The notes under the pieces: model-generated
The model's input: only the letters and a program-made list of their open reading frames with translations
What the model was told of the DNA's origin: nothing
Database searches by the model: none
Part shown: piece by piece, positions 39,999 to 47,730 of the stretch
Layout of the letters: the number at the start of each line of letters is the position of its first letter
Numbering within the stretch: the first letter of the stretch is position 1
Source of the DNA: a virus
Virus record (IMG/VR): IMGVR_UViG_3300029951_000013
Location: 24,896 to 88,895 of that record
Length of the DNA stretch: 64,000 bases
Direction: 5' to 3' (one strand)
Position numbers and translations under genes: made by a program

Positions 39999-40128
39999 GC
40001 GCGGCACCCTACAGCTGTATCCGACGCGGTCCGCCCCGCGCCGGACGTCACGGTTCGGCCTTCTCGCGGACGAGCGAAGATCCGGAATGCCGCACTATGG
40101 CTGAACAACGGATGGGGAGGCTGAACCG

Positions 40129-40434
40129 GTGGTGGACGCGATCAACGCGGCTCTGGCGGGATACGGGGCAGTGGGCATCTTCTCCGTGGTCGCCATGCTC
40201 GCGGTGCGGTCCCTGTTCAAGCAGATGCAGGAGGACCACGACCAGGAATTGCAGCGGCTGGCCGACGAGAGCGGTCTCAAGCAGCAGCGGGCGGATCGGC
40301 TTGAAGCGGAGCTGGGTAGGCTCAATGAATCGGTGAGGAATGACTACATCAACACGATCGCCCGGACAGCCCAGACCGTGGCCGACGCCCAGCGTGCCGT
40401 TGCGGATGCCATGGCCGCCGTGCGCAGGAGCTGA
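40129..40434 (+). CDS. Membrane-anchored coiled-coil protein
   Basis: 101 residues, GTG with GGGGAGG upstream (a second GTG follows directly). One N-terminal membrane helix (AALAGYGAVGIFSVVAMLAV) then a charged coiled coil to the end. First of four small plus-strand genes packed head to tail. Similar short proteins often sit beside lysis genes; role unknown. Confidence 0.6.
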   Translation: MVDAINAALAGYGAVGIFSVVAMLAVRSLFKQMQEDHDQELQRLADESGLKQQRADRLEAELGRLNESVRNDYINTIARTAQTVADAQRAVADAMAAVRRS

Positions 40435-40438
40435 TCAC

Positions 40439-40642
40439 ATGGCCAAGAGCAGCCCGGTGGACCAGCTGCTGGCCGAGTCCGAACGGCTGCGCGCCGAACT
40501 CCAGCAGCGGGCTGACGAGTTGCGGCAGACCACGGACGGGGTGGAGGACTTCACCCGGGAATTGACGGACGCAATCAATCAGTTGCGGACAGGGAAGGCT
40601 GTCCCGCCACAGGACGACCGTGAGGGAAGGGCGAAGCCGTGA
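40439..40642 (+). CDS. Small coiled-coil protein
   Basis: 67 residues, ATG with CAGGAG ten bases upstream. Heptad-rich helix (LLAESERLRAELQQRADELRQ), no membrane segment. It overlaps the next gene by four bases. Likely partners with the membrane-anchored neighbours. Confidence 0.55.
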   Translation: MAKSSPVDQLLAESERLRAELQQRADELRQTTDGVEDFTRELTDAINQLRTGKAVPPQDDREGRAKP

Positions 40643-41136
40643 GCACCGAACCGGAGCCCGACGCGGCACAGGAGTCCCTGGACCGGCTGGCGGACGCCGC
40701 GCCCCGGATCGTGGAGGAGCTGCACCGGATCGGCCGCGACAGCGGGGAGCAGTTCGTATCGCTGGCGCGGCAGGACGCCGCGACACTGAAGCTGGTCCGC
40801 AGGGTGCGCCGGTTCAACTGGGCCCTGGCCGCGAGCGTCCTCCTGGACATCGCGCTGTCGGTCGCCCTCGCCGTCAGCCTGGTGCAGCTGGACGGCAACA
40901 CCCGCCGGATCAGCACTCTGACGGAGCGGCTGGACATCTCGCAGACGACCACCCGCAAGGACACCCTGTGCCCGCTGTACACCCTGCTGCTCAGCGGCGA
41001 CACAGCGGCGGCCCGGCAGCAGTCGGTGGACAAGGTGCAGTTCGACCACTCCTTCGCGGTGATCTCCGCCGGGTACAAGGCGCTGGGCTGCACTGCGGTG
41101 GTCTCCAAGGCAGTCCCTCCGCCGAAGCTGGGCTGA
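40639..41136 (+). CDS. Single-pass membrane protein
   Basis: 165 residues from a GTG overlapping the previous stop. Residues about 59-83 are a membrane helix (FNWALAASVLLDIALSVALAVSLVQL), preceded by a basic cytoplasmic part and followed by an extracytoplasmic domain with two Cys that could form a disulfide. No family recognised. Confidence 0.6.
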   Translation: MSTEPEPDAAQESLDRLADAAPRIVEELHRIGRDSGEQFVSLARQDAATLKLVRRVRRFNWALAASVLLDIALSVALAVSLVQLDGNTRRISTLTERLDISQTTTRKDTLCPLYTLLLSGDTAAARQQSVDKVQFDHSFAVISAGYKALGCTAVVSKAVPPPKLG

Positions 41137-41139
41137 CCT

Positions 41140-41598
41140 GTGTCCGAGTGGACGGTCGACACGCTGCGGGAGCACCTGGAGACCGTGCTGTCGGAACGTG
41201 ATCTGCGGCTCCAGCAGCGGTTCGACGCCCAGCAGGCCGCTCTGGACGCGGCGATGATCGCCGCCAAGGAGGCTGTGGCCACCGCCATGACGGCGGCGAA
41301 GGAGGCGACCGCCAAGGCCGAACTGGCGGCGGACAAGCGGTTCGAAGCAGTAAACGAGTTCCGCCAGACATTGACCGACCAGCAGCAGACTTTCATCACC
41401 CGGCCTGAGGCCCTGGCGGCGATCGACCGGAACACCGAACGTACCCAGGACGTGGCCAAGACCGTGCAGACATTGACCGACCGGGTCAATACCCGGGACG
41501 GCCGGAGCGAGGGGCTCAGCTCCGGATGGGCTGTGCTGGCCACGGCGCTGCTCGTCATCGCCGCAGTGGCCGGAGTGATCGGGCACTTCATCCACTGA
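41140..41598 (+). CDS. Coiled-coil protein with C-terminal membrane anchor
   Basis: 152 residues, GTG start. A long Ala/Lys/Glu coiled coil (residues 10-125) ends in a membrane helix (WAVLATALLVIAAVAGVIGHFI). Tail-anchored coiled coils next to lysis genes are sometimes spanin- or holin-like accessory proteins, but Gram-positive hosts need no spanin. Function unknown. Confidence 0.6.
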   Translation: MSEWTVDTLREHLETVLSERDLRLQQRFDAQQAALDAAMIAAKEAVATAMTAAKEATAKAELAADKRFEAVNEFRQTLTDQQQTFITRPEALAAIDRNTERTQDVAKTVQTLTDRVNTRDGRSEGLSSGWAVLATALLVIAAVAGVIGHFIH

Positions 41599-41664
41599 TC
41601 ACAGCACGCCGAGGACGGCCAGCACCGCGAGGATCAGCAGGACGACGATCAGTAGGTAGAGCAT
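41599..41664 (-). CDS. 21-residue hydrophobic peptide
   Basis: MLYLLIVVLLILAVLAVLGV-type peptide with GGAGGACCCCGTGAAC before the ATG. Nearly every residue is hydrophobic, forming one membrane helix. Its stop codon abuts the converging plus-strand gene. Similar tiny membrane peptides occur in actinophages and could be lysis regulators or simply small membrane proteins. Below usual gene-calling length. Confidence 0.45.
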   Translation of the reverse strand: MLYLLIVVLLILAVLAVLGVL

Positions 41665-41720
41665 GTTCACGGGGTCCTCCGCCCGGTAGGATCCCCCGCA
41701 CCTACCCCGGCGCGCCCTGG

Positions 41721-42248
41721 TCACTTGCGGGCGGCCACCATGTGGTCGTGAATCGCCCGGTGGCGGGTCGAAGCCTGCTTGGCGACAACCGGATCCAGGA
41801 TCACGGTCAACTCGTTGTCCTGGAGGCCCTCGCCGCCGCCGGACCAGTTGGTCGAGCCGCTGATCCGCAGGACGCCGTCCACCACGATCTCTTTAAGGTG
41901 CATGATAGCGCCGTGCTCGCTGCGCCCCACCGCGACGTCGGAGTCCGGGTAGGACTCGACCGCGAGGATCTGGCGTTCGTGGGCGCCGCCGGCCTGGCTG
42001 GAGTCGAGGGTGAGCAGCACTCGGACGTGCTCGTCCAGCAGCTTGGACCGTATGGCGTCGGCCAGTTCCTGGTCATCGAACCCGTACATCGCTACGGACA
42101 GGCTGGTCTGGGCGGAGCCGATGAGGGCGACCAGGGCGGCGTGCACCCGGTCCACCGGGCTGTACAGCGTGCGGACGTTGGCCGGATACGCGGCGTCCAG
42201 CGGCTCGGCGAAGTACTGGTCCAGGACGGACAGGTCAGCGAAGGTCAC
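41721..42248 (-). CDS. Phospholipase D-like nuclease
   Basis: 175 residues with one HKD motif: H117-x-K119-x4-D124 (MHLKEIVVDGVL) followed by GSTNWS (131-136). This matches Nuc/PLDc_2-type enzymes that dimerise to build an active site and cleave phosphodiesters in DNA. The GTG start at 42248 directly follows the 3' arm of a large hairpin, which would mask GGGAG, its ribosome binding site. It may degrade host DNA or defend against other DNA; function inferred. Confidence 0.8.
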   Translation of the reverse strand: MTFADLSVLDQYFAEPLDAAYPANVRTLYSPVDRVHAALVALIGSAQTSLSVAMYGFDDQELADAIRSKLLDEHVRVLLTLDSSQAGGAHERQILAVESYPDSDVAVGRSEHGAIMHLKEIVVDGVLRISGSTNWSGGGEGLQDNELTVILDPVVAKQASTRHRAIHDHMVAARK

Positions 42249-42304
42249 GGCAGGCTCCCGGGTCGGCGGTCGCCGCGAGCGTACGTCCGTCCCGGGAGCC
42301 TGCC
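42249..42304 (-). promoter_or_regulatory. 14-bp hairpin covering the PLD nuclease ribosome binding site
   Basis: GGCAGGCTCCCGGG (42249-42262) and CCCGGGAGCCTGCC (42291-42304) are perfect complements with a 28-base loop. On the minus strand, the 3' arm ends exactly at the GTG start and includes the GGGAG. Such a leader would repress translation until opened. A terminator for transcripts from the right is an alternative. Confidence 0.55.
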
Positions 42305-42351
42305 GTCCGCTAGGCCCTCCGGCTGCGGTACCGCCGTCGCTGTCCCCGTGA

Positions 42352-42462
42352 TCAGGCGGTAAGCCTCCTGGCCGCAGCAGCCCCGCGCCGGACAGCGGTA
42401 CCGCCGTCGCGCGTGCCCAGGAGGACCAGCATCAGGAAGAGGTCCGTCACAGCGTGCATCAT
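42352..42462 (-). CDS. Tiny hypothetical protein
   Basis: 36 residues (start MMHAVTDLFLMLVLL) with GGAGAAACC before the ATG. The N-terminus is a short hydrophobic stretch, the rest Arg/Ala-rich. It carries one of two copies of a 16-base direct repeat. Support is the ribosome binding site only. Confidence 0.35.
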   Translation of the reverse strand: MMHAVTDLFLMLVLLGTRDGGTAVRRGAAAARRLTA

Positions 42463-42561
42463 GGTTTCTCCGATTCGTAGAATTACTGGAGTCACCGTAC
42501 GCTACGGACCGCTGACTGGGAGACTTGACGCCGTCTCAACCACTCGACCAGAGGAACCGCC

Positions 42562-42885
42562 GTGCCCCATACGGACTCCGCCCCCGTACTGCTCGCCGCC
42601 TTACAGGCGGCCGGCCTGACCCGCACCGCAGTGGTGCGCGACCTGCGCCTGCCGAGCGAGGTCGGCGTGCACCTGCCGCCCGCCGACTCCGAGGCCCTGA
42701 TGAAGGCCCTGTTCGCCGGGCCCGTGCTGCTCCCCATGGCGCTGGCCGACCTGGGCCTGTGGCCGCGCGGCGGCAGCCTCACCGCACAGGGCTGCTCGGT
42801 GTACCTGACCGACACCGACGGCCTGCGCCTGGCCCGGCTGGTGCGCGAGGCCTTCCACCTGCCGGGGCTGCTCCCGGCCGGGTGA
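42562..42885 (+). CDS. Hypothetical protein
   Basis: 107 residues, GTG start, preceded by CAACCACTCGACCAGAGG (42537-42554), a degenerate copy of the start-associated sequence. Composition is Leu/Ala/Pro-rich with few charged residues. It converges with the Rpf-type enzyme gene, leaving three bases. No family recognised. Confidence 0.5.
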   Translation: MPHTDSAPVLLAALQAAGLTRTAVVRDLRLPSEVGVHLPPADSEALMKALFAGPVLLPMALADLGLWPRGGSLTAQGCSVYLTDTDGLRLARLVREAFHLPGLLPAG

Positions 42886-42888
42886 CGG

Positions 42889-43905
42889 CTACCAGTGCAG
42901 AACCTCGCCCGGATAGATCAGGCCCGGATCGGCGCCGATCGTCCGGGCGTTGTCGCGGTACAGCGCCTGCCAGCCGCCGGGGACGCGGTACTCCGCCGCG
43001 ATGCCGGACAGGGTGTCGCCGCGCCGGACAGTGACGGTGTGTCCGGTCGTCCTGGGCACCGGGGCAGGCTTGGACGGCTTCGAGGCCGGACTGGACGTCA
43101 GGCGCACTCCGGCCGGGCGCACGGCGTACCAGCCGCGTCCCTGGGCGTCGTAGGCGACCGTGCGCAGCCTCACCCCGGTGGACGGGTTCTCCGCCACCAC
43201 GACGTCCCCGTGGCCGATGTACAGGGCCACATGGCTGCCGTTCGTGTAGACGATGATGTCCCCGGCGGCCAGGGCGGCGCGCGGCAGGCGGGCGTCGGCG
43301 GACGAAGTGCGGGGCACAGCAACGCCTGCGGCCCGCCAAGCGGCCTGGACGAGGCCGGAGCAGTCGAAGGCTCGTGGCCCTTCGTCACCGTAGCCGTACG
43401 CCGTGCCAACCTGGGCCAGGGCATAGTCCACGGCCCGGCTGGCGGAGACGCTGCGCACGGCCGCTGTCTCCCGGACTGCGGCGTGGACCACCGGGGACGC
43501 CTGGACTACGGCGGGCGCTGAGCCTGCGTCACCCCGGCTGAGTCCGGCGCGCGGTCCGCAGACAGGCCACGCGCCGGGGCCCTGCGCCGACAGTACCCGG
43601 TTGGCGACAGCGATCTGGGCCGATTCCGAAGCCCCGCTGGCGGTGGCGGCGTAGGCCCGGCCACCGTAAGCGTCCCAGGTGGAGGCGGAGAACTGGAGGC
43701 CGCCGTAGTAGCCGTTCCCGGTGTCGGCCGACCAGTTGCCACTGGACTCGCAGGCGGCGACCCGGTCCCAGACCGAGGAGTCGGCGGCACGGGCGGGCAC
43801 CGCGAAGGCGGCGATCCCGGCGGCGCACAGGGCCCCGGCGGTGAGCAGTCGTGCGGTTGTGCGCGGTACGGAAGTGCGTCCTTGGGGCGTGCGAACAGCA
43901 GCCAC
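42889..43905 (-). CDS. Secreted Rpf / NlpC-P60 / LysM muralytic enzyme
   Basis: 338 residues; GTG at 43905 with GAAGGACCGATT upstream. A Sec signal peptide ends at ARA-ADSS (about residue 40). Resuscitation-promoting-factor domain 41-85 has the catalytic Glu53 in ACESSGNW and [12 protein letters not shown]. NlpC/P60 domain 157-265: Cys182 in FDCSGL, His225 in SHVALY, and Asn240. LysM 289-337 ([18 protein letters not shown]). It would be exported, bind peptidoglycan and cut both glycan and stem peptide. This differs from the cytosolic GH25 endolysin and resembles host growth/germination enzymes. Confidence 0.9.
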   Translation of the reverse strand: MAAVRTPQGRTSVPRTTARLLTAGALCAAGIAAFAVPARAADSSVWDRVAACESSGNWSADTGNGYYGGLQFSASTWDAYGGRAYAATASGASESAQIAVANRVLSAQGPGAWPVCGPRAGLSRGDAGSAPAVVQASPVVHAAVRETAAVRSVSASRAVDYALAQVGTAYGYGDEGPRAFDCSGLVQAAWRAAGVAVPRTSSADARLPRAALAAGDIIVYTNGSHVALYIGHGDVVVAENPSTGVRLRTVAYDAQGRGWYAVRPAGVRLTSSPASKPSKPAPVPRTTGHTVTVRRGDTLSGIAAEYRVPGGWQALYRDNARTIGADPGLIYPGEVLHW

Positions 43906-44064
43906 AATCGGTCCTTCGGTAGGCGGTCCCCCCGACATGGGGGCGGACGCTACCCACACGATCCACTGCGTTGCAAGGAGTTCTCGATCGGTACCCCATG
44001 CGGAGTCCGGGATTCCGCCATCGGTCGCTGTCAAGGTCGACCGGAGCCGGCTACGGCATCGCCG

Positions 44065-44112
44065 CTGCTCACTGCCCCCTTGGTACCTCCTCGCCGGGGA
44101 GGCAGTGAGCAG
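44065..44112 (-). terminator. Stem-loop after modification cassette
   Basis: CTGCTCACTGCC (44065-44076) and GGCAGTGAGCAG (44101-44112) form a 12-bp stem with 24-base loop, 27 bases past the CoA-transferase stop. Position suggests transcription termination or mRNA stabilisation for the leftward operon. No T tract follows. The remaining bases to 43906 hold a TTGACA (minus strand, near 44036) without a clear -10. Confidence 0.45.
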
Positions 44113-44138
44113 CAGTGGCCGGAGAGGCAGGGACCAAT

Positions 44139-44831
44139 TCAGATCGTGTACCGCCCACCATCGTTCCGCAGGTTCGCCCGGCGCCACGCGGCGTCCCGGA
44201 ACGGCTCGGCGATGACCTCGCCGCGGTACTCCACCCGGACGCCGTCACCGTCCCGGCCGTAGGTGCCCGGGTCGTCCCAGGGGGTCGCCGCACCGTCCCG
44301 GACGGCGGGCACCACGTCCTCCCCCTCGACCAGCTTCGCCAGCGCCGCGGCCTGCCGGACGACGAAGTGCCCGGGCCCGTCCACGGCCATCGCCTTGAAG
44401 GCCAGCCAGAGCCCGGCCGTGGTGTCGCCGATGTACACCGGGACGTAGCCGACGTGGTCTCCCCAGGCCCGCGCCTGCGCCACGGCATCGAAGGACCGGC
44501 CGTCGAAGTCGTCCCGCAGAGAGACCCAGCGCACCCCGAGCCGCTTGGCCTCCACCGCCGGGTCGATGCCCCAGGAGTCCCAGGTGGCCGCACGTATGTT
44601 GTCCACCACCACGTCGTAGGCGCCGGGCGGCAGCGAGGCCACCTCCAGGGCGTGCCTGGTCATGACCCGTTTCTGCCAGTTGAGCCAGTCCCACAGCAGC
44701 TCGCCGTCGGCGAGGCCCTGCACCGGGTCGGCCCGCTCGCCGACCCACTTCTCCACTTCGTGGCCCTGCTCAGCCAGGAGCATCCCGCAGTAGGCGGGGG
44801 CCAGGTACACCCCGAGTTCGAGGATCTTCAC
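44139..44831 (-). CDS. Class III CoA-transferase-like protein
   Basis: 230 residues from a GTG overlapping the Mom-fusion stop (GTGA). N-terminus [21 protein letters not shown] and [19 protein letters not shown] match the CaiB/BaiF (formyl-CoA transferase) fold, and [17 protein letters not shown] aligns with the region of the catalytic Asp, here Asp136. The family is usually about 400 residues, so this is a half-length form. In the cassette it could activate or supply the acyl group used by the Mom-like enzyme; that link is inference. Confidence 0.7.
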   Translation of the reverse strand: MKILELGVYLAPAYCGMLLAEQGHEVEKWVGERADPVQGLADGELLWDWLNWQKRVMTRHALEVASLPPGAYDVVVDNIRAATWDSWGIDPAVEAKRLGVRWVSLRDDFDGRSFDAVAQARAWGDHVGYVPVYIGDTTAGLWLAFKAMAVDGPGHFVVRQAAALAKLVEGEDVVPAVRDGAATPWDDPGTYGRDGDGVRVEYRGEVIAEPFRDAAWRRANLRNDGGRYTI

Positions 44832-45922
44832 GGTGCCGCCTTGGGTGCGGTGTACTCGAAGGACCGGGTGGTCAACCGGCGCGGGTTCAACTGCGCGGCA
44901 CGTAGGCCCCGATCCCTGGTGGTGGTCTGGAGCCGCCCGCCTGCGGAGGTGTCCCGCCAGCGCGGCGACTGCTGGTAGTAGTGGATCATCGCCGGGTGGG
45001 CGACCACGTTCCGGTACCGGTAGTTCCGGTCCCACAGGTACTGGCCCAGCCAGTCGTCCAGCCGGCCGCCGATGCCCAGGCCCTGGTAGTCAGGCAGGAC
45101 GACCAGCCGGTGGCCCATCTTGATGTTCCTGGTCTGAGCGTGCGGGAAGTGCCGGTAGCTGGTGAAGGCGACCAGGTCGTCCCCGAGGAAGCCGCCGAAG
45201 CACTTCGCGCCGGTAGCGAGGGACCCGCTCAGATAGTGATGCGGGCGAAACAGGGGCCAGACGGAACGATCGACCTGGTGGACGCGGAGGTCCAGGTGTG
45301 GCCGGGATGGAACCGACCCCCAGGTGAGCGTATCCGTGGGCACCTCGTAGACCCAGTCCGGCTGGAGCCACTCGGCGATGTCGTAGTGGCAGGACACGGC
45401 GACGAACCGGCGCCCGCTGCGCCGCACGGCCTTCTGGACGGTGTGGCTGGCCACCTTGGCCACCTGGCGGTCCACCACCGAGGTGAACTCATCGATCACC
45501 ACCAGGCCGTCGGCCTCGGCGAGTGCCCGGGCTATGTCGGCGCGGAACTGCTCCCCGTTGGACAGGGTCCCGTGCGGCCGGAGCCAGACCGGCACCGAGC
45601 CGAGGCCCACCGAGCCGAGCAGCCCGGTGATGTCCTTGATGCCCATCCCGGCCGGGAAGTCGTCCACCAGGGACCGGTCCGAGGACCAGCGGTGGCCCTG
45701 GCTGTAGGCGTCCGGCCACAGGGCCCGGGCCACCGACGACTTCCCGGAGCCGGACGGGCCGACCACCAGGCCGACCGCCCAATCCCGGTCCTCGACCGGC
45801 AGGTGGACGTCCCAGGAGTTGGTCGCCTTCTCCTCGACCGTGACGTCCATCAGGGAGCTGATCTGGGCCAGCCGGGAGGACCCCCGGACCGGGGAGCTGA
45901 CCTCTACGCGCATCTCGGGCAC
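44828..45922 (-). CDS. ABC ATPase fused to Mom-like GNAT acyltransferase
   Basis: 364 residues, GTG with GAGGGGG upstream. Residues 40-190 are an ABC-type ATPase: Walker A GPSGSGKSS (55-63), signature LSNGEQ (120-125), Walker B VVIDEF (141-146), H-loop His179. Residues 205-345 resemble phage Mu Mom: FRPHHYLSGSLATG (226-238) and the GNAT acyl-CoA site RLVVLPDYQGLGIGGRL (272-288). Mom converts adenine to a carbamoylmethyl derivative and protects phage DNA from restriction. The fusion couples ATP-driven DNA remodelling with base modification. Confidence 0.8.
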   Translation of the reverse strand: MPEMRVEVSSPVRGSSRLAQISSLMDVTVEEKATNSWDVHLPVEDRDWAVGLVVGPSGSGKSSVARALWPDAYSQGHRWSSDRSLVDDFPAGMGIKDITGLLGSVGLGSVPVWLRPHGTLSNGEQFRADIARALAEADGLVVIDEFTSVVDRQVAKVASHTVQKAVRRSGRRFVAVSCHYDIAEWLQPDWVYEVPTDTLTWGSVPSRPHLDLRVHQVDRSVWPLFRPHHYLSGSLATGAKCFGGFLGDDLVAFTSYRHFPHAQTRNIKMGHRLVVLPDYQGLGIGGRLDDWLGQYLWDRNYRYRNVVAHPAMIHYYQQSPRWRDTSAGGRLQTTTRDRGLRAAQLNPRRLTTRSFEYTAPKAAP

Positions 45923-45932
45923 GGCCGCCCCC

Positions 45933-46526
45933 TCAGGTGATCAGAGCGCGGACCCGCAGGCCCTCGGCGGCGAACCGGTCCAGCAGACCGGCCTGCTCGG
46001 CCTCGTCGGCGCAGTCCACCACCAAGGCCCAGGTGCCAGGGACGGCCTCGACCGCGGCGTCGCCGGCGGGAGGCATCGCCTCGTCCTGGCCGAGCAGCTT
46101 GGCCAGGTCCTCGTCCGTGTACCCGGTGCCGTAGAGCACCTGGCCGTCCGAGGCGGCGTCGGCCTCGGCCGCAGCGGTGAGCAGGTCGGCCAGGGCCTGC
46201 TGGTCGTACCCCCCGGCGTCCGAGGTGCGGTTGTCGGCGAGATTTACACGCCGCGCGGTGTCGTCGTCGCACTCGACCAGCTCACAGCGGACGGTGGTGT
46301 GGCGCTCGGCCGCCATGGCCCGCATCGTGTGGTTCCCGGCGAGCACGGTCAGCACCGGCTTCGCCTTGGCGGTGCCGCCCGGCATCCGGCGGACCACCAG
46401 GGAGCGGTACTGGCCGTTGCGGCGGAGCGATTCCCGGATCAGGGCGACGTCGCCGCGCTTGGCGTTTCCGGGGTAGGGCGTCAGATCCTTGATCGGGACG
46501 TCCTCCACCCCCAAGTGAGTGATCAT
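45933..46526 (-). CDS. ParB/sulfiredoxin-fold protein
   Basis: 197 residues; ATG with GGGAG upstream. ParB-like N-terminal domain: IKDLTPYPGNAKRGD, IRESLRRNGQYRSLVVRR, and VLAGNHTMRAMAAE, where the GNHTMRA box is the family nucleotide-binding or catalytic element. The C-terminal half lacks the helix-turn-helix of chromosomal ParB. Stand-alone ParB folds are known in phage DNA-modification loci; no ParA gene is near. It is followed by the Mom fusion and transferase. Confidence 0.85.
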   Translation of the reverse strand: MITHLGVEDVPIKDLTPYPGNAKRGDVALIRESLRRNGQYRSLVVRRMPGGTAKAKPVLTVLAGNHTMRAMAAERHTTVRCELVECDDDTARRVNLADNRTSDAGGYDQQALADLLTAAAEADAASDGQVLYGTGYTDEDLAKLLGQDEAMPPAGDAAVEAVPGTWALVVDCADEAEQAGLLDRFAAEGLRVRALIT

Positions 46527-46588
46527 CGGCTGCTCCCGGCGGTTAACGGCGTTTGAGTGTTCGCGCCATTGTGGGCCCGCCGGGCCGG

Positions 46589-46945
46589 TCAACCGTCCTG
46601 CCCGTCCCCGGTGTACTTGTCCTCCAGCAGCTCGGGCAGCCAGCGCGCCGCGTCATCGCTGTCCTCCCAGCAGTCGTCCGCATAGCGGTCCGTGCCGTAA
46701 ACCCGGTCGAGCTGCGCCGTCAAGAACTCCGGGCCGTACGGCTCCAGCCCTGCCGAGTCCGGCGCGTAGCCGCCCAGGTCCGCCTCCGGTAGCGGCAGGC
46801 CGTAGCCGTACGACTCGCGGTACGCCTGCACAGACATCGGGCGGAGGTAGCCGTAGTATCTGACCTCCAGGTCAGCCGACGACTGACGGCGTACCGGAGC
46901 GCGTCCAGCCGGTCGAGGGCGCTCCGGCTCCACTCCGCTGCTCAC
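46589..46945 (-). CDS. Hypothetical acidic protein
   Basis: 118 residues; the GTG at 46945 overlaps the preceding stop and follows AGAGGACTGGAT. Acidic, Tyr-rich (VRYYGYLRPMSVQAYRESYGYG; EPYGPEFLTAQLDRVYGTDRY). No family recognised. It is the gene just upstream of the modification cassette. Confidence 0.55.
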   Translation of the reverse strand: MSSGVEPERPRPAGRAPVRRQSSADLEVRYYGYLRPMSVQAYRESYGYGLPLPEADLGGYAPDSAGLEPYGPEFLTAQLDRVYGTDRYADDCWEDSDDAARWLPELLEDKYTGDGQDG

Positions 46946-47115
46946 ATCCAGTCCTCTCGAGTGGCCTCGGCCGTCGTCCAGGGCACCAGCACCCCTGCGG
47001 CGGCGAAGAGGAAGAACACCTGGGCCGACCAGGGGCTGGTGCACCCCATCCAGGCGAAGAGGCCCAGACAGGCCGTGCTGGCCGCACGCATGTACCAGAG
47101 CAGTGCCGTCTTCAT
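46942..47115 (-). CDS. Small membrane protein
   Basis: 57 residues, ATG with GGGAGGACTCGACC upstream. Two hydrophobic helices (TALLWYMRAASTACLGLFAWMG; AQVFFLFAAAGVLVPW). No family recognised. Confidence 0.6.
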   Translation of the reverse strand: MKTALLWYMRAASTACLGLFAWMGCTSPWSAQVFFLFAAAGVLVPWTTAEATREDWM

Positions 47116-47140
47116 GGTCGAGTCCTCCCGATCGTCATTT

Positions 47141-47344
47141 CTACCGGTCATCTTTCTTTTCGTCACGTGACGAATTTGAAGCCGCCTCAAGAGCCGAGGC
47201 GATTCGCTCCTGCTCCCGGCGGCCCTCGTAGGCGCGCTGGCGGCAGTTCCGGCCGCAGTAGATGGCCCGGCGGCCGATGGTCTTGGGGCGGAAGGCGGTG
47301 CCGCACCAGGCGCACCGCCGGACCTCGTCTGGTTGGTCGGTCAT
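47141..47344 (-). CDS. Zinc-finger protein
   Basis: 67 residues with CAWCGTAF and YCGRNCRQRAYEGRREQ, a CxxC-x16-CxxxC module like short actinobacterial zinc fingers, followed by a basic helical tail. Probably DNA or RNA binding. The start lacks a clear ribosome binding site. Confidence 0.65.
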   Translation of the reverse strand: MTDQPDEVRRCAWCGTAFRPKTIGRRAIYCGRNCRQRAYEGRREQERIASALEAASNSSRDEKKDDR

Positions 47345-47367
47345 GCCGACGACGGTAGTCGGCGCGG

Positions 47368-47730
47368 TCAGTCCTTGTAGGCCAAGGCACCGAGTCCGCT
47401 GTGCGCCCGGTCCAGGCTGCGGTACAGGGCGTCTGCCGCCCGGGCGGCGTCGGCCAGTCCGGCCAGGGACTCGGCTACACGCCGGTTGAGACTCCCCCGG
47501 TCGCTGCTGAGATGCCCGCCTTCGGCCAGTCCGGACAGGAACAGGCTGATCTGGTCGAGGCACTGCGGCAGGCTGCTGGCCACCTGCTTGAGGTTGGCGA
47601 CGGTGTCGTAGGCGTCACAGGGCGTCCGCAGTTCATCCTTGCCGGACTGGGTGGCATGTGCCAGACCCCGGATCGCGTCACCGGCGATGGAGGCCAGTTC
47701 GGCCGGGGTCGAAGTCGTCTCGTTCGTCAT
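47368..47730 (-). CDS. Helical hypothetical protein
   Basis: 120 residues whose ATG overlaps the RuvC-like stop (ATGA) with GGGAGGATCGGCGGC upstream. All-helical, Ala/Ser/Leu-rich, several heptads. No family recognised. Translational coupling to the RuvC-like resolvase hints at a replication/recombination role. Confidence 0.6.
   Translation of the reverse strand: MTNETTSTPAELASIAGDAIRGLAHATQSGKDELRTPCDAYDTVANLKQVASSLPQCLDQISLFLSGLAEGGHLSSDRGSLNRRVAESLAGLADAARAADALYRSLDRAHSGLGALAYKD

Noticed and set aside
45933-46526. ParB-like gene as evidence of a plasmid partition system
   Set aside because: No ParA and no parS-like repeats nearby; the gene groups with Mom and CoA-transferase genes instead.
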